Shown: piece after piece, positions 45,995 to 60,100 of the stretch | How the letters are laid out: each line of letters opens with the position of its first letter | Position numbering within the stretch: the stretch's first letter is position 1 | Assembly: GCF_900090045.1 (NCBI RefSeq) | Contig: NC_041785.1 | Location: 930,001 to 994,000, forward strand | Direction: 5' to 3' | Length of the DNA stretch: 64,000 nucleotides | DNA from: Plasmodium malariae | Lineage: Eukaryota; Apicomplexa; Aconoidasida; Haemosporida; Plasmodiidae | The notes under the pieces: model-generated | The model's input: the letters and a program-made list of their open reading frames with translations, nothing else | Databases searched by the model: none | Told to the model about the DNA's origin: nothing | Made by a program: the position numbers and the translations under genes

Positions 45995-47326
45995 TTATTT
46001 CTTTGCCGGTGCTTTGGCAGATACGGCACCTGGCTCCTTCTTCTCTACTGCTTTGATAATTCCAACAGCAATTGTTTGTCTCATATCTCTAATTGCAAAT
46101 CTTCCTAATGGTGGATATTCTGTAAATGTTTCAACAACCATAGGTTTTTTTGGTTCCAAACTAACTAAAGCTGAGTCCCCTGATTTAATAGCCTTAGGAT
46201 TCTCTTCAACAACTTTTCCCGAACGTTTATCTATTTTCGAATCGATATTTACAAATTTGCACGATATATGAGATGTATGACAATCTAACACAGGTGTATA
46301 CCCATTTTTAATTTCTCCAGGGTGATTTAATATAATAACCTGTGCCGTAAATTTTGCACATCCTTTCGCTGGTTCATTCTTAGTGTCTGAAGCAACATAT
46401 CCTCTTTTAATATCCTTTACTGATACGTTCTTAACATTAAAACCAATGTTATCACCTGGTCTTGCTTCTTCTAACACTTCCTTATGCATTTCAACTGATT
46501 TACATTCGGATACAACAGCTGAGGGAGCAAAGTTTAACACCATACCTGCTTTTAATATACCTGTTTCAACTCTACCAACTGGAACAGTACCAATACCACC
46601 AATTTTATACACACCTTGAAGAGGGATTCTTAATGGCTTGTCAAATGGTCTTTTAGGTGGCTCCATAGTATCTAATGCTTCAATAAGTGTTCTTCCCTTA
46701 TACCATGGTGTTTTATCTGACTTTTCAATTAAGTTATCACCTTCAAAGCCAGATATTGGAATGAAATCCACTTTATCTGCTTGATAACCCACTTTCTTTA
46801 AATAATCTCTTACTTCTTTCTTAATTTCTTCATACCTATCTTCTGAATATTTAACAGTATCCATCTTATTAACACCAACAACAATTTGCTTTACACCTAA
46901 GGTAAATGCTAACAACGCATGTTCTTTCGTTTGACCTTCTTTGGAAAATGCACCTTCAAATCCACCTACTTCAGCTGGAACAACTAACAAAGCAACATCT
47001 GCTTGTGATGTACCTGTAATCATATTTTTGATAAAATCCTTATGCCCTGGTGCATCAATAACTGTAAAAAAGTACCTTGGTGTTTCAAACTTCCATAACG
47101 CGATATCAATAGTTATACCTCTTTCTCTCTCAGCTTTAAGTTTATCTAACACCCACGCGTACTTGAAACTTCCCTTACCCATTTCAGCTGATTCTTTTTC
47201 GAATTTTTCAATCGTTCTCCTATCTATACCTCCCAATTTGTAAATAATGTGGCCAGTAGTTGTTGATTTACCACTATCGACATGGCCAATGACGACTAAG
47301 TTGATATGTGTTTTTTCCTTTCCCAT
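45995..47326 (-). CDS. EF-1alpha: Elongation factor 1-alpha (left copy)
   Basis: Single exon, 443 residues, full length. GTPase motifs are intact: GHVDSGKST (14-22), DAPGH (from 91) and NKMD (from 153). It delivers aminoacyl-tRNA to the ribosomal A site as the GTP complex in the cytosol. The protein is identical to the right copy, and the antisense frames are identical too, which means the DNA is identical or nearly so across the coding region. Identity ends at the stop codon on the 3' side and about 31 bp before the ATG on the 5' side. Codon use is more G+C-rich than in neighbouring genes, as expected for a very highly expressed gene. Confidence 0.98.
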   Translation of the reverse strand: MGKEKTHINLVVIGHVDSGKSTTTGHIIYKLGGIDRRTIEKFEKESAEMGKGSFKYAWVLDKLKAERERGITIDIALWKFETPRYFFTVIDAPGHKDFIKNMITGTSQADVALLVVPAEVGGFEGAFSKEGQTKEHALLAFTLGVKQIVVGVNKMDTVKYSEDRYEEIKKEVRDYLKKVGYQADKVDFIPISGFEGDNLIEKSDKTPWYKGRTLIEALDTMEPPKRPFDKPLRIPLQGVYKIGGIGTVPVGRVETGILKAGMVLNFAPSAVVSECKSVEMHKEVLEEARPGDNIGFNVKNVSVKDIKRGYVASDTKNEPAKGCAKFTAQVIILNHPGEIKNGYTPVLDCHTSHISCKFVNIDSKIDKRSGKVVEENPKAIKSGDSALVSLEPKKPMVVETFTEYPPLGRFAIRDMRQTIAVGIIKAVEKKEPGAVSAKAPAKK

Positions 47327-48526
47327 TTTTTATGATTTTAAATTAAAAAAGAATATACTATTTATTTGTAAATATTAAAAATGTGTTTATTATATACACA
47401 GAATATATTTTTGAAGTATATATAAAATTTTTTTTTTATTTTAAAATAGTGTTAAAAGAAAGAAATTTACTTTTTTTTTTTTTATTTGATTTAAAATAAA
47501 TAAAACTTTTTGTATTTATAAAATTTAAATATAAAGAATACATATATATGTATAAAAATATTTAAATTAAAAAAAAAAATATAAAATACTATTTTTGTTT
47601 AACACAAAATGGCAATAAATTTATGACCAAGTCGTGATAATATAATGGTGAATATAATGTAAATTTTTTGCACATAAATTATGATATATATATTTAAAAT
47701 TATATTATGGTTAAATTTTTTATATTTTTATAAAATATATATTTTTTCACAATTTATATTCTCTAGATAGCTTTGAGAACATAGTATTTTATTTTTTTTT
47801 TTCGCTATATATTTTTTCAATGGATAAAATAAATACTGGTGTTTAGAGGGGTGAACCCGAATATGGAAATATCTAGTATATTTTAATGATGGCAAATAAT
47901 CATGTATAAAATTTTTTTAAAATTGTTTAAGATTTGAATTAGGAACATTATGAACATACGGTTATTTCACGTACAATAAAATATAAGAAAGTAGACTTTT
48001 TTCTTAATTTTTGCAAGTTAACAATTGTTCATATAACTTTTCATTTAAATGTTTAAAAATGATATATTTTTATATATACATAATATAATATTTTACACGC
48101 ACATTTTTTTATTGTAAATATAAGATTTCTATGAGCACATACATTTATTTATATATATACATATATATATAGGTGGATATGCTATCATTTTCACTCTAAT
48201 TTTTTTTTTTTATTAAATATATACATATATATACACTTTTTTAACCTTTAATAATTTTTGAAATTAATCATTTTTCATGTGTTTGCTTCGAGAGATACAA
48301 TTTTTTCCATTAATTTAAATATATTAACATAATATACAAAAAATGCAATAAAAAAAAATTAAAAGCAAAATAATCAACAGGAACTTATTACTATTTTTTA
48401 TTCTTTTGAAACAAAACTTTCTTTTTAAAATAAATGTATAAATTTTTTTAAAAAACATAAAATATTAAGATAAATATCAAATTCTTTTATATATTTATAT
48501 TCTTCTTTAATTTAAAATCATAAAAA
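47327..48526. promoter_or_regulatory. Bidirectional EF-1alpha promoter
   Basis: The 1.2-kb region between the two head-to-head EF-1alpha genes must hold both promoters. Both ATGs are preceded by the same leader, TTTAATTTAAAATCATAAAAA extended a little further 5' with one mismatch, in inverted orientation. The middle is extremely AT-rich except for one patch at about 47839-47862 (TGGTGTTTAGAGGGGTGAAC). In several Plasmodium species this intergenic region is known as a strong constitutive bidirectional promoter. Confidence 0.85.
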
Positions 48527-49858
48527 ATGGGAAAGGAAAAAACACATATCAACTTAGTCGTCATTGGCCATGTCGATAGTGGTAAATCAACAACTACTGG
48601 CCACATTATTTACAAATTGGGAGGTATAGATAGGAGAACGATTGAAAAATTCGAAAAAGAATCAGCTGAAATGGGTAAGGGAAGTTTCAAGTACGCGTGG
48701 GTGTTAGATAAACTTAAAGCTGAGAGAGAAAGAGGTATAACTATTGATATCGCGTTATGGAAGTTTGAAACACCAAGGTACTTTTTTACAGTTATTGATG
48801 CACCAGGGCATAAGGATTTTATCAAAAATATGATTACAGGTACATCACAAGCAGATGTTGCTTTGTTAGTTGTTCCAGCTGAAGTAGGTGGATTTGAAGG
48901 TGCATTTTCCAAAGAAGGTCAAACGAAAGAACATGCGTTGTTAGCATTTACCTTAGGTGTAAAGCAAATTGTTGTTGGTGTTAATAAGATGGATACTGTT
49001 AAATATTCAGAAGATAGGTATGAAGAAATTAAGAAAGAAGTAAGAGATTATTTAAAGAAAGTGGGTTATCAAGCAGATAAAGTGGATTTCATTCCAATAT
49101 CTGGCTTTGAAGGTGATAACTTAATTGAAAAGTCAGATAAAACACCATGGTATAAGGGAAGAACACTTATTGAAGCATTAGATACTATGGAGCCACCTAA
49201 AAGACCATTTGACAAGCCATTAAGAATCCCTCTTCAAGGTGTGTATAAAATTGGTGGTATTGGTACTGTTCCAGTTGGTAGAGTTGAAACAGGTATATTA
49301 AAAGCAGGTATGGTGTTAAACTTTGCTCCCTCAGCTGTTGTATCCGAATGTAAATCAGTTGAAATGCATAAGGAAGTGTTAGAAGAAGCAAGACCAGGTG
49401 ATAACATTGGTTTTAATGTTAAGAACGTATCAGTAAAGGATATTAAAAGAGGATATGTTGCTTCAGACACTAAGAATGAACCAGCGAAAGGATGTGCAAA
49501 ATTTACGGCACAGGTTATTATATTAAATCACCCTGGAGAAATTAAAAATGGGTATACACCTGTGTTAGATTGTCATACATCTCATATATCGTGCAAATTT
49601 GTAAATATCGATTCGAAAATAGATAAACGTTCGGGAAAAGTTGTTGAAGAGAATCCTAAGGCTATTAAATCAGGGGACTCAGCTTTAGTTAGTTTGGAAC
49701 CAAAAAAACCTATGGTTGTTGAAACATTTACAGAATATCCACCATTAGGAAGATTTGCAATTAGAGATATGAGACAAACAATTGCTGTTGGAATTATCAA
49801 AGCAGTAGAGAAGAAGGAGCCAGGTGCCGTATCTGCCAAAGCACCGGCAAAGAAATAA
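48527..49858 (+). CDS. EF-1alpha: Elongation factor 1-alpha (right copy)
   Basis: Single exon, 443 residues, the same protein as the left copy and in the opposite orientation. Same motifs: [18 protein letters not shown] and the C-terminal KAPAKK. Direct comparison of the first and last 100-140 bases of the two genes shows no difference, and alternative-frame translations agree along the rest. The 3' flanks are unrelated from the base after the stop codon. Together with its partner it ensures a high dose of this abundant factor; sequence identity points to ongoing gene conversion between the arms. Confidence 0.98.
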   Translation: MGKEKTHINLVVIGHVDSGKSTTTGHIIYKLGGIDRRTIEKFEKESAEMGKGSFKYAWVLDKLKAERERGITIDIALWKFETPRYFFTVIDAPGHKDFIKNMITGTSQADVALLVVPAEVGGFEGAFSKEGQTKEHALLAFTLGVKQIVVGVNKMDTVKYSEDRYEEIKKEVRDYLKKVGYQADKVDFIPISGFEGDNLIEKSDKTPWYKGRTLIEALDTMEPPKRPFDKPLRIPLQGVYKIGGIGTVPVGRVETGILKAGMVLNFAPSAVVSECKSVEMHKEVLEEARPGDNIGFNVKNVSVKDIKRGYVASDTKNEPAKGCAKFTAQVIILNHPGEIKNGYTPVLDCHTSHISCKFVNIDSKIDKRSGKVVEENPKAIKSGDSALVSLEPKKPMVVETFTEYPPLGRFAIRDMRQTIAVGIIKAVEKKEPGAVSAKAPAKK

Positions 49859-50698
49859 AACTTTTATTCTTCATGTATTTTACTATTTATATTGATTACT
49901 GTTAAGAGGCTTTTATTTTATTATTTATTTTATATTGTATATTGTATATTTCATATTTTTTTTTTTTTTTTTTTTTTTGGTTTTAGCATATTTAGAATTA
50001 TCTTGCTTAGAAAAATTTTACATTATTTTGTCGTTATGAGTAGTTTTATTAATATATATATATTTATATGATTGTATATGTACCTATATATATATATAAC
50101 ATGAAAGTTTCATGATTATTGTAATATTACATTGTGAGTATTAACTTGTGAAAATTATGTTTATGAACAGTTCATAAATTTTATTGGGAACTTTATTAAT
50201 TTTGAATTTTAGCTAGTAAAAATATTTAAAAAAAAAAAAATTTATGGGTTTTTTTATGAAAAAGATGTGGCAAAAAAAAAAATAAGAAAAAGAAGAAAAA
50301 GAAAAAAAAAAAAAGAAAAAGAAGAAAAAGAAGAAAAAGAAAAAAGAAAAAAAAGAAAAAAAAGAAAAAAAAGAAAAAAATATCATTTAAATAATTCGTT
50401 ACATATTTGTGTGTAAATATATATTTTATTTTAAGTTCTGACTAAATAACATAGCATAGTCAAAAAAAAAAAAAAAATAGGAAGAAAATAAAAAAAATGT
50501 AGGAAAATATATTGGTTTGTTTTATTTAATTTTCGTGCTCGGATGTATTACAATGCAATAAGTTTTTCTTTATATATATTTTTTTTATTAGAAAGGCATT
50601 GTTTTAATTTTTTTATATTTTATGCAATGATAATGTATGTATAGAACATATTTAAGAGTAAAAGCACAATATTTGTGATTTTTACTTGTAAACGAAAA
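49859..50698. other. Intergenic spacer with purine tract
   Basis: EF-1alpha 3' UTR and PK5 promoter. It has poly(T) at about 49955-49978, a 108-bp A/G-only tract (50272-50379) of AAAAAGAAG-type units, and another poly(A) near 50463. No supported gene. Confidence 0.6.
50272..50379. repeat. Homopurine A/G tract
   Basis: About 108 bp composed almost solely of A and G, built from GAAAAA and GAAGAAAAA units, between EF-1alpha and PK5. Confidence 0.85.
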
Positions 50699-52574
<1,876 letters not shown>

Positions 52575-53251
52575 CAGTATTTTATTATCCTTATATTCCT
52601 ACATGTACACAACCAGATGGGTGATTCTTGTTAAATTAATTCGTTAAAATGTGCGTATATTCATATGTATTTGCATATATATATGTGTGTTTATATGTGG
52701 AACCCATTTCTATCTTACAATTCAATCCTTTAATATGGCACATATTTACACGTATATTATTTTTATGCATATACAGCATTTAACACATACATATATATAT
52801 GTATATATATATATATACATAACATCCAAGATTTTTAAGTTTAATATTGTACCCTTTTATAACTAATAAATTTTAAAATGTGTACGAATAAACACCTCAG
52901 TATTATATTTCTTAAAATTGCACTTATAATAATCGTCAGTAAGGCACTTTATATGTTAGCATGTAAAACATAATAATTATAAAATAATTACCATTCAGTA
53001 TGTATATTAGAAAATAGAAGAAAGGGGTGAGCCAAAATACGTCATTATTATATCTTCATTTTGATAATATGCTATTGTGCGCTGATTTCGATTTTTCTCT
53101 TACGAATTAAAGCGTCAACTGAAAAATAGAAAAAACAGCGATAATAACAAAATAAAAATACGTAAAAAGAAGTAAAAAAATGTAAAAAGAAGTATAACAA
53201 AATTAAGCTAAATGATAAAATATAAAATAATACAATGTAAGAGTTAAATTA
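52575..53251. other. Intergenic spacer
   Basis: PK5 3' UTR followed by the possible promoter of a small predicted gene. TA/CATA-rich from 52650 to 52830, then A-rich with GTAAAAAGAAGTA-like repeats at 53155-53205. No supported gene. Confidence 0.5.
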
Positions 53252-53623
53252 ATGAATAACCAATGTGAATTTTATCCTAGTGCAAACATTGTACATCATG
53301 ATAAGCCTTACATAATATGACGAAATGTGGAATAATAATATTAATGAAGCGTAAACAATTAATTTTTACGTCCTTTTATTTAATATTTCCTATTAAATGG
53401 CATTGAAGATTTGCAGTTCATTTACAATGAACACATCCATCTGTTATTAAACGATGTTACCGCATTAGCCGTTTTAAAAAGAATAAAAGATGAGGTGGAG
53501 GGTATTATTCCTTCTCTGTTTTTACCCGTTTTTGAGTTTATATATAATTTTAAATCAATGTATGTTTATAAATTAAATATTTCTAAAAGATGTTATAGTA
53601 AAGTTCTCTACGAATTAATGTAA
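53252..53623 (+). CDS. Predicted small protein, two exons, 81 residues
   Basis: Proposed exons: 53252-53290 (MNNQCEFYPSANI) and 53417-53623, joined at ATT|GTACAT and GATTTGCAG in phase 0. The second exon reads NEHIHLLLNDVTALAVLKRI, then KDEVEGIIPSLFLPVFEFIY, and ends SKRCYSKVLYELM. The mix of Asp, Glu, Val, Ala, Gly and Pro is unlike translated spacer DNA and suggests a compact helical protein. No signal peptide, membrane segment or family is recognised. A purely chance open frame is the alternative, and an alternative first exon is possible. It is convergent with ARK3. Confidence 0.45.
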
Positions 53624-54141
53624 TTTAATCAACGCTTATATCTTTTTCCAATATATTGATAATGAATACGAAAATTTTAATAAAGTGATATTTTTCTAAG
53701 GATAAAACAGAAAAACGGAAAAGCGGAAAAACGAAAAAGCGCAAGAACGAAATAGCAGAAAAACAAAATAGCAAAACACAGTGAACAGTTACATAAAATT
53801 TAATTAGACACAAATGATTTTAACCGTGTTTGTCATTTTCATTTTACTTCTTTAAGATTAGCAAAAAGGAAAGTAAAATATACCTTCATATATATACATA
53901 CACATAATATAATTTGATGCTGTAGGAATAATAATAAATATTTCAATACATAAAAACAAAACGGAAAAACGAAAAAATTAAAATCATACGTAAGTTGTAC
54001 ATAAATTACATACAAATAATTTTTTTTTTTTTTTTTCCACGCATATTTTAAATTATGAACTTAAAAATTAAAGATCTCCCAAATAAATATATTAGAAAAA
54101 AAAAAATTGTTCTCCTACTTTTTTCTATAATTCATTTTAAA
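53624..54141. other. Convergent spacer
   Basis: A 518-bp gap between the small plus-strand gene and the ARK3 3' end. It contains degenerate GAAAAACG-type units at 53705-53775 and poly(T) near 54020-54036. No supported gene. Confidence 0.5.
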
Positions 54142-57100
54142 TTAATTTCGATTATTTTGTGTAATAGGTAATGCTGGGTTTGCAAATATGTTTTTTGCGC
54201 GTTCATTTAAAGACATTTTTATTTCTGTTAATTCATTGTCGTCAAATTGCATCTTATGAGTTTTTTCTGCCTTTCTAATAACTACATTAATTCCTTTGTC
54301 ATTACAGTTTAACAATTTCTTCACACAATATGTTTTATTATCCATTGTACTGTTAGACATACATCTAACATTTCTAATTTGACGGTGAGGGTATGGCGGG
54401 TTAGTTGTTTTTTCGGCATAAGTACATTTTCTATAATAATAGTTATTATTCCTATCACTGCAGTTCCTATCACTCACATGCCCATTATCGCTATTCCTGT
54501 CTCCCTCACCATTGTTGTTACCACTTTTTACCTGTTTTTTATTGGAGCAGCTATTGTATAATAAACATCCTAACACGTTATTATCAGGTACATTTCCAGA
54601 ATTTTCTATACTTGAGCTATTTTTTCTTTTTACAAAGTCGCCATTAATACAGTTGGATGATGATTTAGAAACAACCACCTGCTCCCCTTTATTTAAATTA
54701 TCTATATCAGGTTTGTTATAAACACTTTTCTTTGTATGATAATTGGCCGTATAGGATCTAGCGTTTTCTTTTTCCACATTTTTATGATGAATATACCTAA
54801 TATTTTTTTCGTTCCTTAGGAAACAATTTTTTTTTGCCACATTATATACTTCGTTATTTGCTATGCAAGAATATACTTTGCAATTTTTCTCACTATAATT
54901 ACCTGAACATTTTTTTACATTTCTTTGTTTTAATAACGTGCTTGAATCTATGCATTTATTAAAACTGCCATTAATACCGCTACCATTTCTGCCGTCATTG
55001 CACTTATTGGTAGGACCCCCTTCACATTTTTGTTCTTCTTCTATTTCTCTCGTATTACTTACTCGAGAAACCTTGGTTACACTATTACCCTCATACATTT
55101 TCATTATGGCCTCCTTTTTATCCTTATTCAAAAATGTAGATATAGGTGAACAGGGTAATACAATATTACACGAAGAAGCATCATTATTAGTACTAGTTTT
55201 AAAATACGGTTTCATTTTCGCTTTCGTTTTCGTATCATATATATTTTGATAATTTTGCATAATATTCTTCTTAATATTTCTATTATGATGATTCATGCAC
55301 ACATCAATAATACACATGTTACTTTTTTTTAAATTAGTTAAACGAAATTTTTGTTTCTCATTCACAAACATTGTATTACCGTTTTGTATATGCGGAAAAC
55401 TCGATTTCACATCAAAATAATTCTCTGGTTCCATATTCATCAATTTATTACATAATGTATCATTTTTCATTATCTCTTCACTTGCCTTAACTATATCAAC
55501 GCTGCTAACCTGTTGAACCCTTTCTGTTTTATCAGAACTAGAAGTGACACATCCCAAATTGTTAAAAGAAAGATGATTCAAAATGTATTGTTCAATAATA
55601 TTTAATTCCTTTTCATCAAATGTATTAGATAAACTTGCCTTCAATTCCCCTTTCATTTCTTTTCTTATGCACATGAAATATTTCTTAAAAAGTTCATATA
55701 AATGCTTATTATTGTTTTTATCAAAATTAAAAGGATCATCACAATCTGTATTACTTAGTTTCCTTAAGTCTTCTATGTTACTACAGTTGTTTTTCTTACC
55801 GCAATACATATCATATTTGTCGTTAATTTCTCTGCTCCTGTTATCACCAGCGTAGATATAGCTAGAATTAATTTTAGGATTATCATCAACAGTAGCACCT
55901 TCTTCAAAGTAAGCCATTTCATCATACTCATTAACATCAGAGTTGATCTTATACTTATTATTATTGTGTATGTTACTGTCGTACTTTTCATTAATATTGT
56001 CCTGTTCTCCTTTTCCTATACTGTTGTACACATTTTTCTTATTCAAATTTAAGAGCTTATTTTGTAATTCTTCATCACATGTTATCTTAAAAAATGAATT
56101 TTCATTTTTCTTAACTGACCCTTTTTGCCCTAATAAATCTTTACTATACTCTTTTTTACTACTAGTAACAATACACTTAGATATATGAAATTTTGTATCT
56201 AATGGTACAGAATTTTGTCTTTTCGAAGTAACGTTATTTGATTTCTTATACTCAAAATTGGTAATCAAACTATTTTTGTTTTTTAATTCACCACTTGGCG
56301 AAGTAGAATACTTATTATTTGAGTACCTATTTTTACTTTCTAAAATTCTACTTGACGTTTCAAACGTATTTACATTTCTAGCTATCTCATTATTTTCGCC
56401 ACATTTTTTATCTGTTATATCCTTTGATTTTTTGCATATAATTGTGTCTACCTTACTTTTAATATTCAAAACGTTTACACTTTTGTAAAACGGTATATTT
56501 GTGTACACTATGTCCCGTTTGCTACTACCTCCGCATTTACTGCCCCATTTTCCTCCACACTTACAGTCACAGTTATCTTCACAGTTACAGCTATAGTTAC
56601 TTGCACATTTACCGTCATGTTTATGCTCATTAGCAGGACTACTCACATCCTTGTGCCTTAGTTTTTCTTTTTCCACTTTACTTCCTTCATTTAGCACTTC
56701 ACCCCTTATACAGTCATTAATTTGTAATTCTTCATTATCATCACGTTTCCCCATTTTATCCATCGAATTATAAGAGATCAATAATTTTCCATCCGTAGGA
56801 ACAAAACGGATATGCTTAGTTGTTTCACTTTTACTCCTAGCCAATAATTCTTTTGTCTTTACGTTTTTAGTACAGTATGTTTGTAAAATGGTCTCATTTT
56901 CACATTTTTGGGTATTCCTAGACAATATGTAATTTTTTTTCATTTTGGGCTCATTATTTTGTTTGTTAATAATTTGCTCTATACCACATTTTAGAGAAAT
57001 TTCACTTACTGATCTTTTTCCCTCCTTTGAGTTCATCACCTTTGGACTTATCACCTTTGCGCTCGTCACCTTTGGGTTCGTCAATTTTGGGTTCGTAACT

Positions 57101-60100
57101 TTGGGGCTCATAACTTTGGGGATCGTAACTTTGGGGCTCGTAACTTTGGGGCTCGTCACTCTTGAATTTATGACCTTATCGTTCTTGGTGTTACAAAACA
57201 TTTTTTTATTTTGGCATAAAATAGAATGATATTTTTCATTATACAAATCTGAGTACATAATTTCTTGTTTGTTCTCCTGCTGACGTACTGTTTGTACTTT
57301 ACTTAGTACTGAATATTCCTTCTCTTTTTTTATCTTTTCTATTTTACTTTTTAGGTATTGTTTGATTTTTGAGTTCTTTATATTATTTGTGAGTATTATT
57401 TTTCTGTTACCTTGTAAAATATCCTCACCACTCTTACCCTCATCCTGTAAAGTGATACTTTGTGCATCTGATGTGTCTAGGAAGTTCGTATCTAAATTAG
57501 TAATGTTTTCATTCGATAAGCAAATATTTTCATTATCTTGTCCAGTTTTACCCTTTACATCATCTGTTCCATTTGATATTATTCCTTTAATATCCTTTTT
57601 ATTTAAAGGGCTTCCTACTATATCCCTACTATTATCTCTCTTATTATTTTTACTTAACTGTAAACTATTAGATCTTTCCATGTTCAAATTTTTTTTTTCG
57701 CTCACGTGAACATTTTTCTTCTGTCTCGGTGAAACTATTTTACCTTGTCTCATGATTCTGTCATCCCATGGTTTTTTATTCTTATTATCATTTTTATTAC
57801 TAATTTTATTACTATTTTTATTTCTATTATTATTATTACTACTATCATTTTTATTATTACTATCATTTTTATTATTACTATCAATTTTATTATTACTATC
57901 ATTTTTATTATTACTATCATTTTTATTATTATTATCATTTTATTATTACTATCAATTTTATTATTACTATCATTTTTATTATTACTATCATTTTTATTAT
58001 TATTATCATTTTTATTATTACTATCATTTTTATTATTACTATCATTTTTATTATTACTATCATTTTTATTACTACTATCATTTTTATTATTACTATCATT
58101 TTTATTATTACTATCATTTTTATTATTACTATCATTTTTAATATTATTTCTATTTTCTTTATCTAGTTCGCCCTTCCTTCTGTTGAGTAATATGATACCA
58201 TTCATACCTTTACTTGAAACTGTCTTTTTTAATGTACAAAACATATCCTTCTTCTCAGCATGAATTTCCCCCATTCCACCATTAACTTTTCCTCTTTGAT
58301 CAGCTTCATTTAATTTACTCTCTTCTTTTATATCTTTAAAAATTTTTGAAACATTATTGACAATATTATATTTTGGTAACCTGGTTAACATGCTACCTTC
58401 TGTATACTTCTTATGTACTCCTCCATCATTTCTTGTCATAGTACTGTTCTGTTCATCCAATTTCTTTTCTGAAGCAAAAGGTTTCATAGCAAGGCTAGTT
58501 TTCAATGAAGTAATTCTTTTACTCACGAATGGGGAAGTCTTTTTATTGCAAGTGTTGTTAGCAGTCGGCCTGCTACTACAATCTTTTTGAGTGCTACTAA
58601 TGTTATTGCCATCTCTTTTAGATGTAGAACTGTTACTTCCATCTCTTTTAGCTGTATAAATGTTACTGCCATCTCTTCTAGATGTAGAACTGTTACTTCC
58701 ATCTCTTTTAGCTGTATAAATGTTACTGCCAACTCTTCTAGATGTAGAACTGTTACTTCCATCTCTTTTAGCTGTATAAATGTTACTGCCAACTCTTCTA
58801 GATGTAGAACTGTTACTTCCATCTCTTTTAGCTGTATAAATGTTACTGCCATCTCTTCTTGCAGTAGAAGTGCTACTGCCATCTCTTTTAGCTGTAGAAA
58901 TGTTACTACCATCTCTTCTAGCGGTAGAAGTGCTACTGCCAGCTCTATTGGCGGTGAGTATGCTACCATTACTTTTAGCAGCTATCCTATTACTACTACT
59001 TCTAACTGTAGAAGTGTAACTACTACCCCTTTTAGTGGTAGCCGTGTTAATATTACCCCTTTTAGCCGTTTCAGTATAACTACCACCTTTTTTAGCAGTA
59101 TCCGTGTTACTACCACCCCTTTTAGCAGTATCCGTGTTACTACCACCCCTTTTAGGGGTAGTCGCAATACTGCTGGCGCTGACACCCCTTCTATTTCTAC
59201 CTATACTGTTATTGCACACATTACCATATTTTGATATTTTAAAGACACCTTTGTTAATATGCACATTGCTGTTCACCTTAGAAATATTCTTACATCCATT
59301 TCCTACATTAAATGCAACTTCAGATAAACTTCTGTTAGTTAGACTTTTTTTCACATTTGTTTTACATGCAGTTTTTTGAAGAATTCCTTTTTTATATAAT
59401 TTACTTCCACCTTTTTCTACCTCCTCGGTTAGAACATTATTTAATTTATTTTTCTGAGTTATTGACCTTAATTGTATATTTGATATTTTATAAGACATAT
59501 CCTTCTTCGAATGTAAAGATATATTACCCTTCTTCTTATTTACCTTCATACATTCATGGTCATAATATAAATCTCCTATATCATTTGAACTTTGTAGAGC
59601 CATAAAAGTTACCTTGTTATTAAAAGCTAGTACTCCAAAAGGATCTGTGCTTTTTTCATCATCTTTTATTATTTTATTATTATGTGCATTATCCTTTTGA
59701 TATTTATCTTTTTTATGAATACTATATGTAATGTCCATCTTACCTACAGTGTCTTCATAACTACTCATGCAGTTCTTTGGATCCTTGTAATCATTCCTTA
59801 TTCGTTTTAAAAAATTTTTATATCCCAATTCAGCTGTTCTATTTCTCTTGTATTCTTTGCAAAGATATCTGTCACTCGAATTATCCGAATTAGAGGAACT
59901 TAATGTATTCCCGCTAACATGGAATAATTTATTTCCCCCTTTATTATGATCATTGTCACAATCACTATCACCACCTTTGCTATTACCAATGCTGTTATTA
60001 TCACTATTGCTACTACCAGTGCTACTACTACCACCGCTTATATTACCATCCTTGTCATTCACCAAGGAACCCACATTAGCAATACTGCTCGAATTAATTG

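Noticed and set aside
45769..46029. His/Thr/Tyr-rich frames on the minus strand
   Set aside because: Translations of the GTAT/GTAC microsatellite.
57745..58263. Plus-strand Leu/Ile-rich frames opposite the ARK3 NNKNDS array
   Set aside because: Shadow of a coding tandem repeat; no promoter, start context or normal composition.
58587..59234. Plus-strand Ser/Thr/Ile-rich frame of 215 codons opposite the RDGSN array
   Set aside because: Stays open only because the 60-bp repeat is a multiple of three; the minus-strand frame is part of a clear kinase gene.
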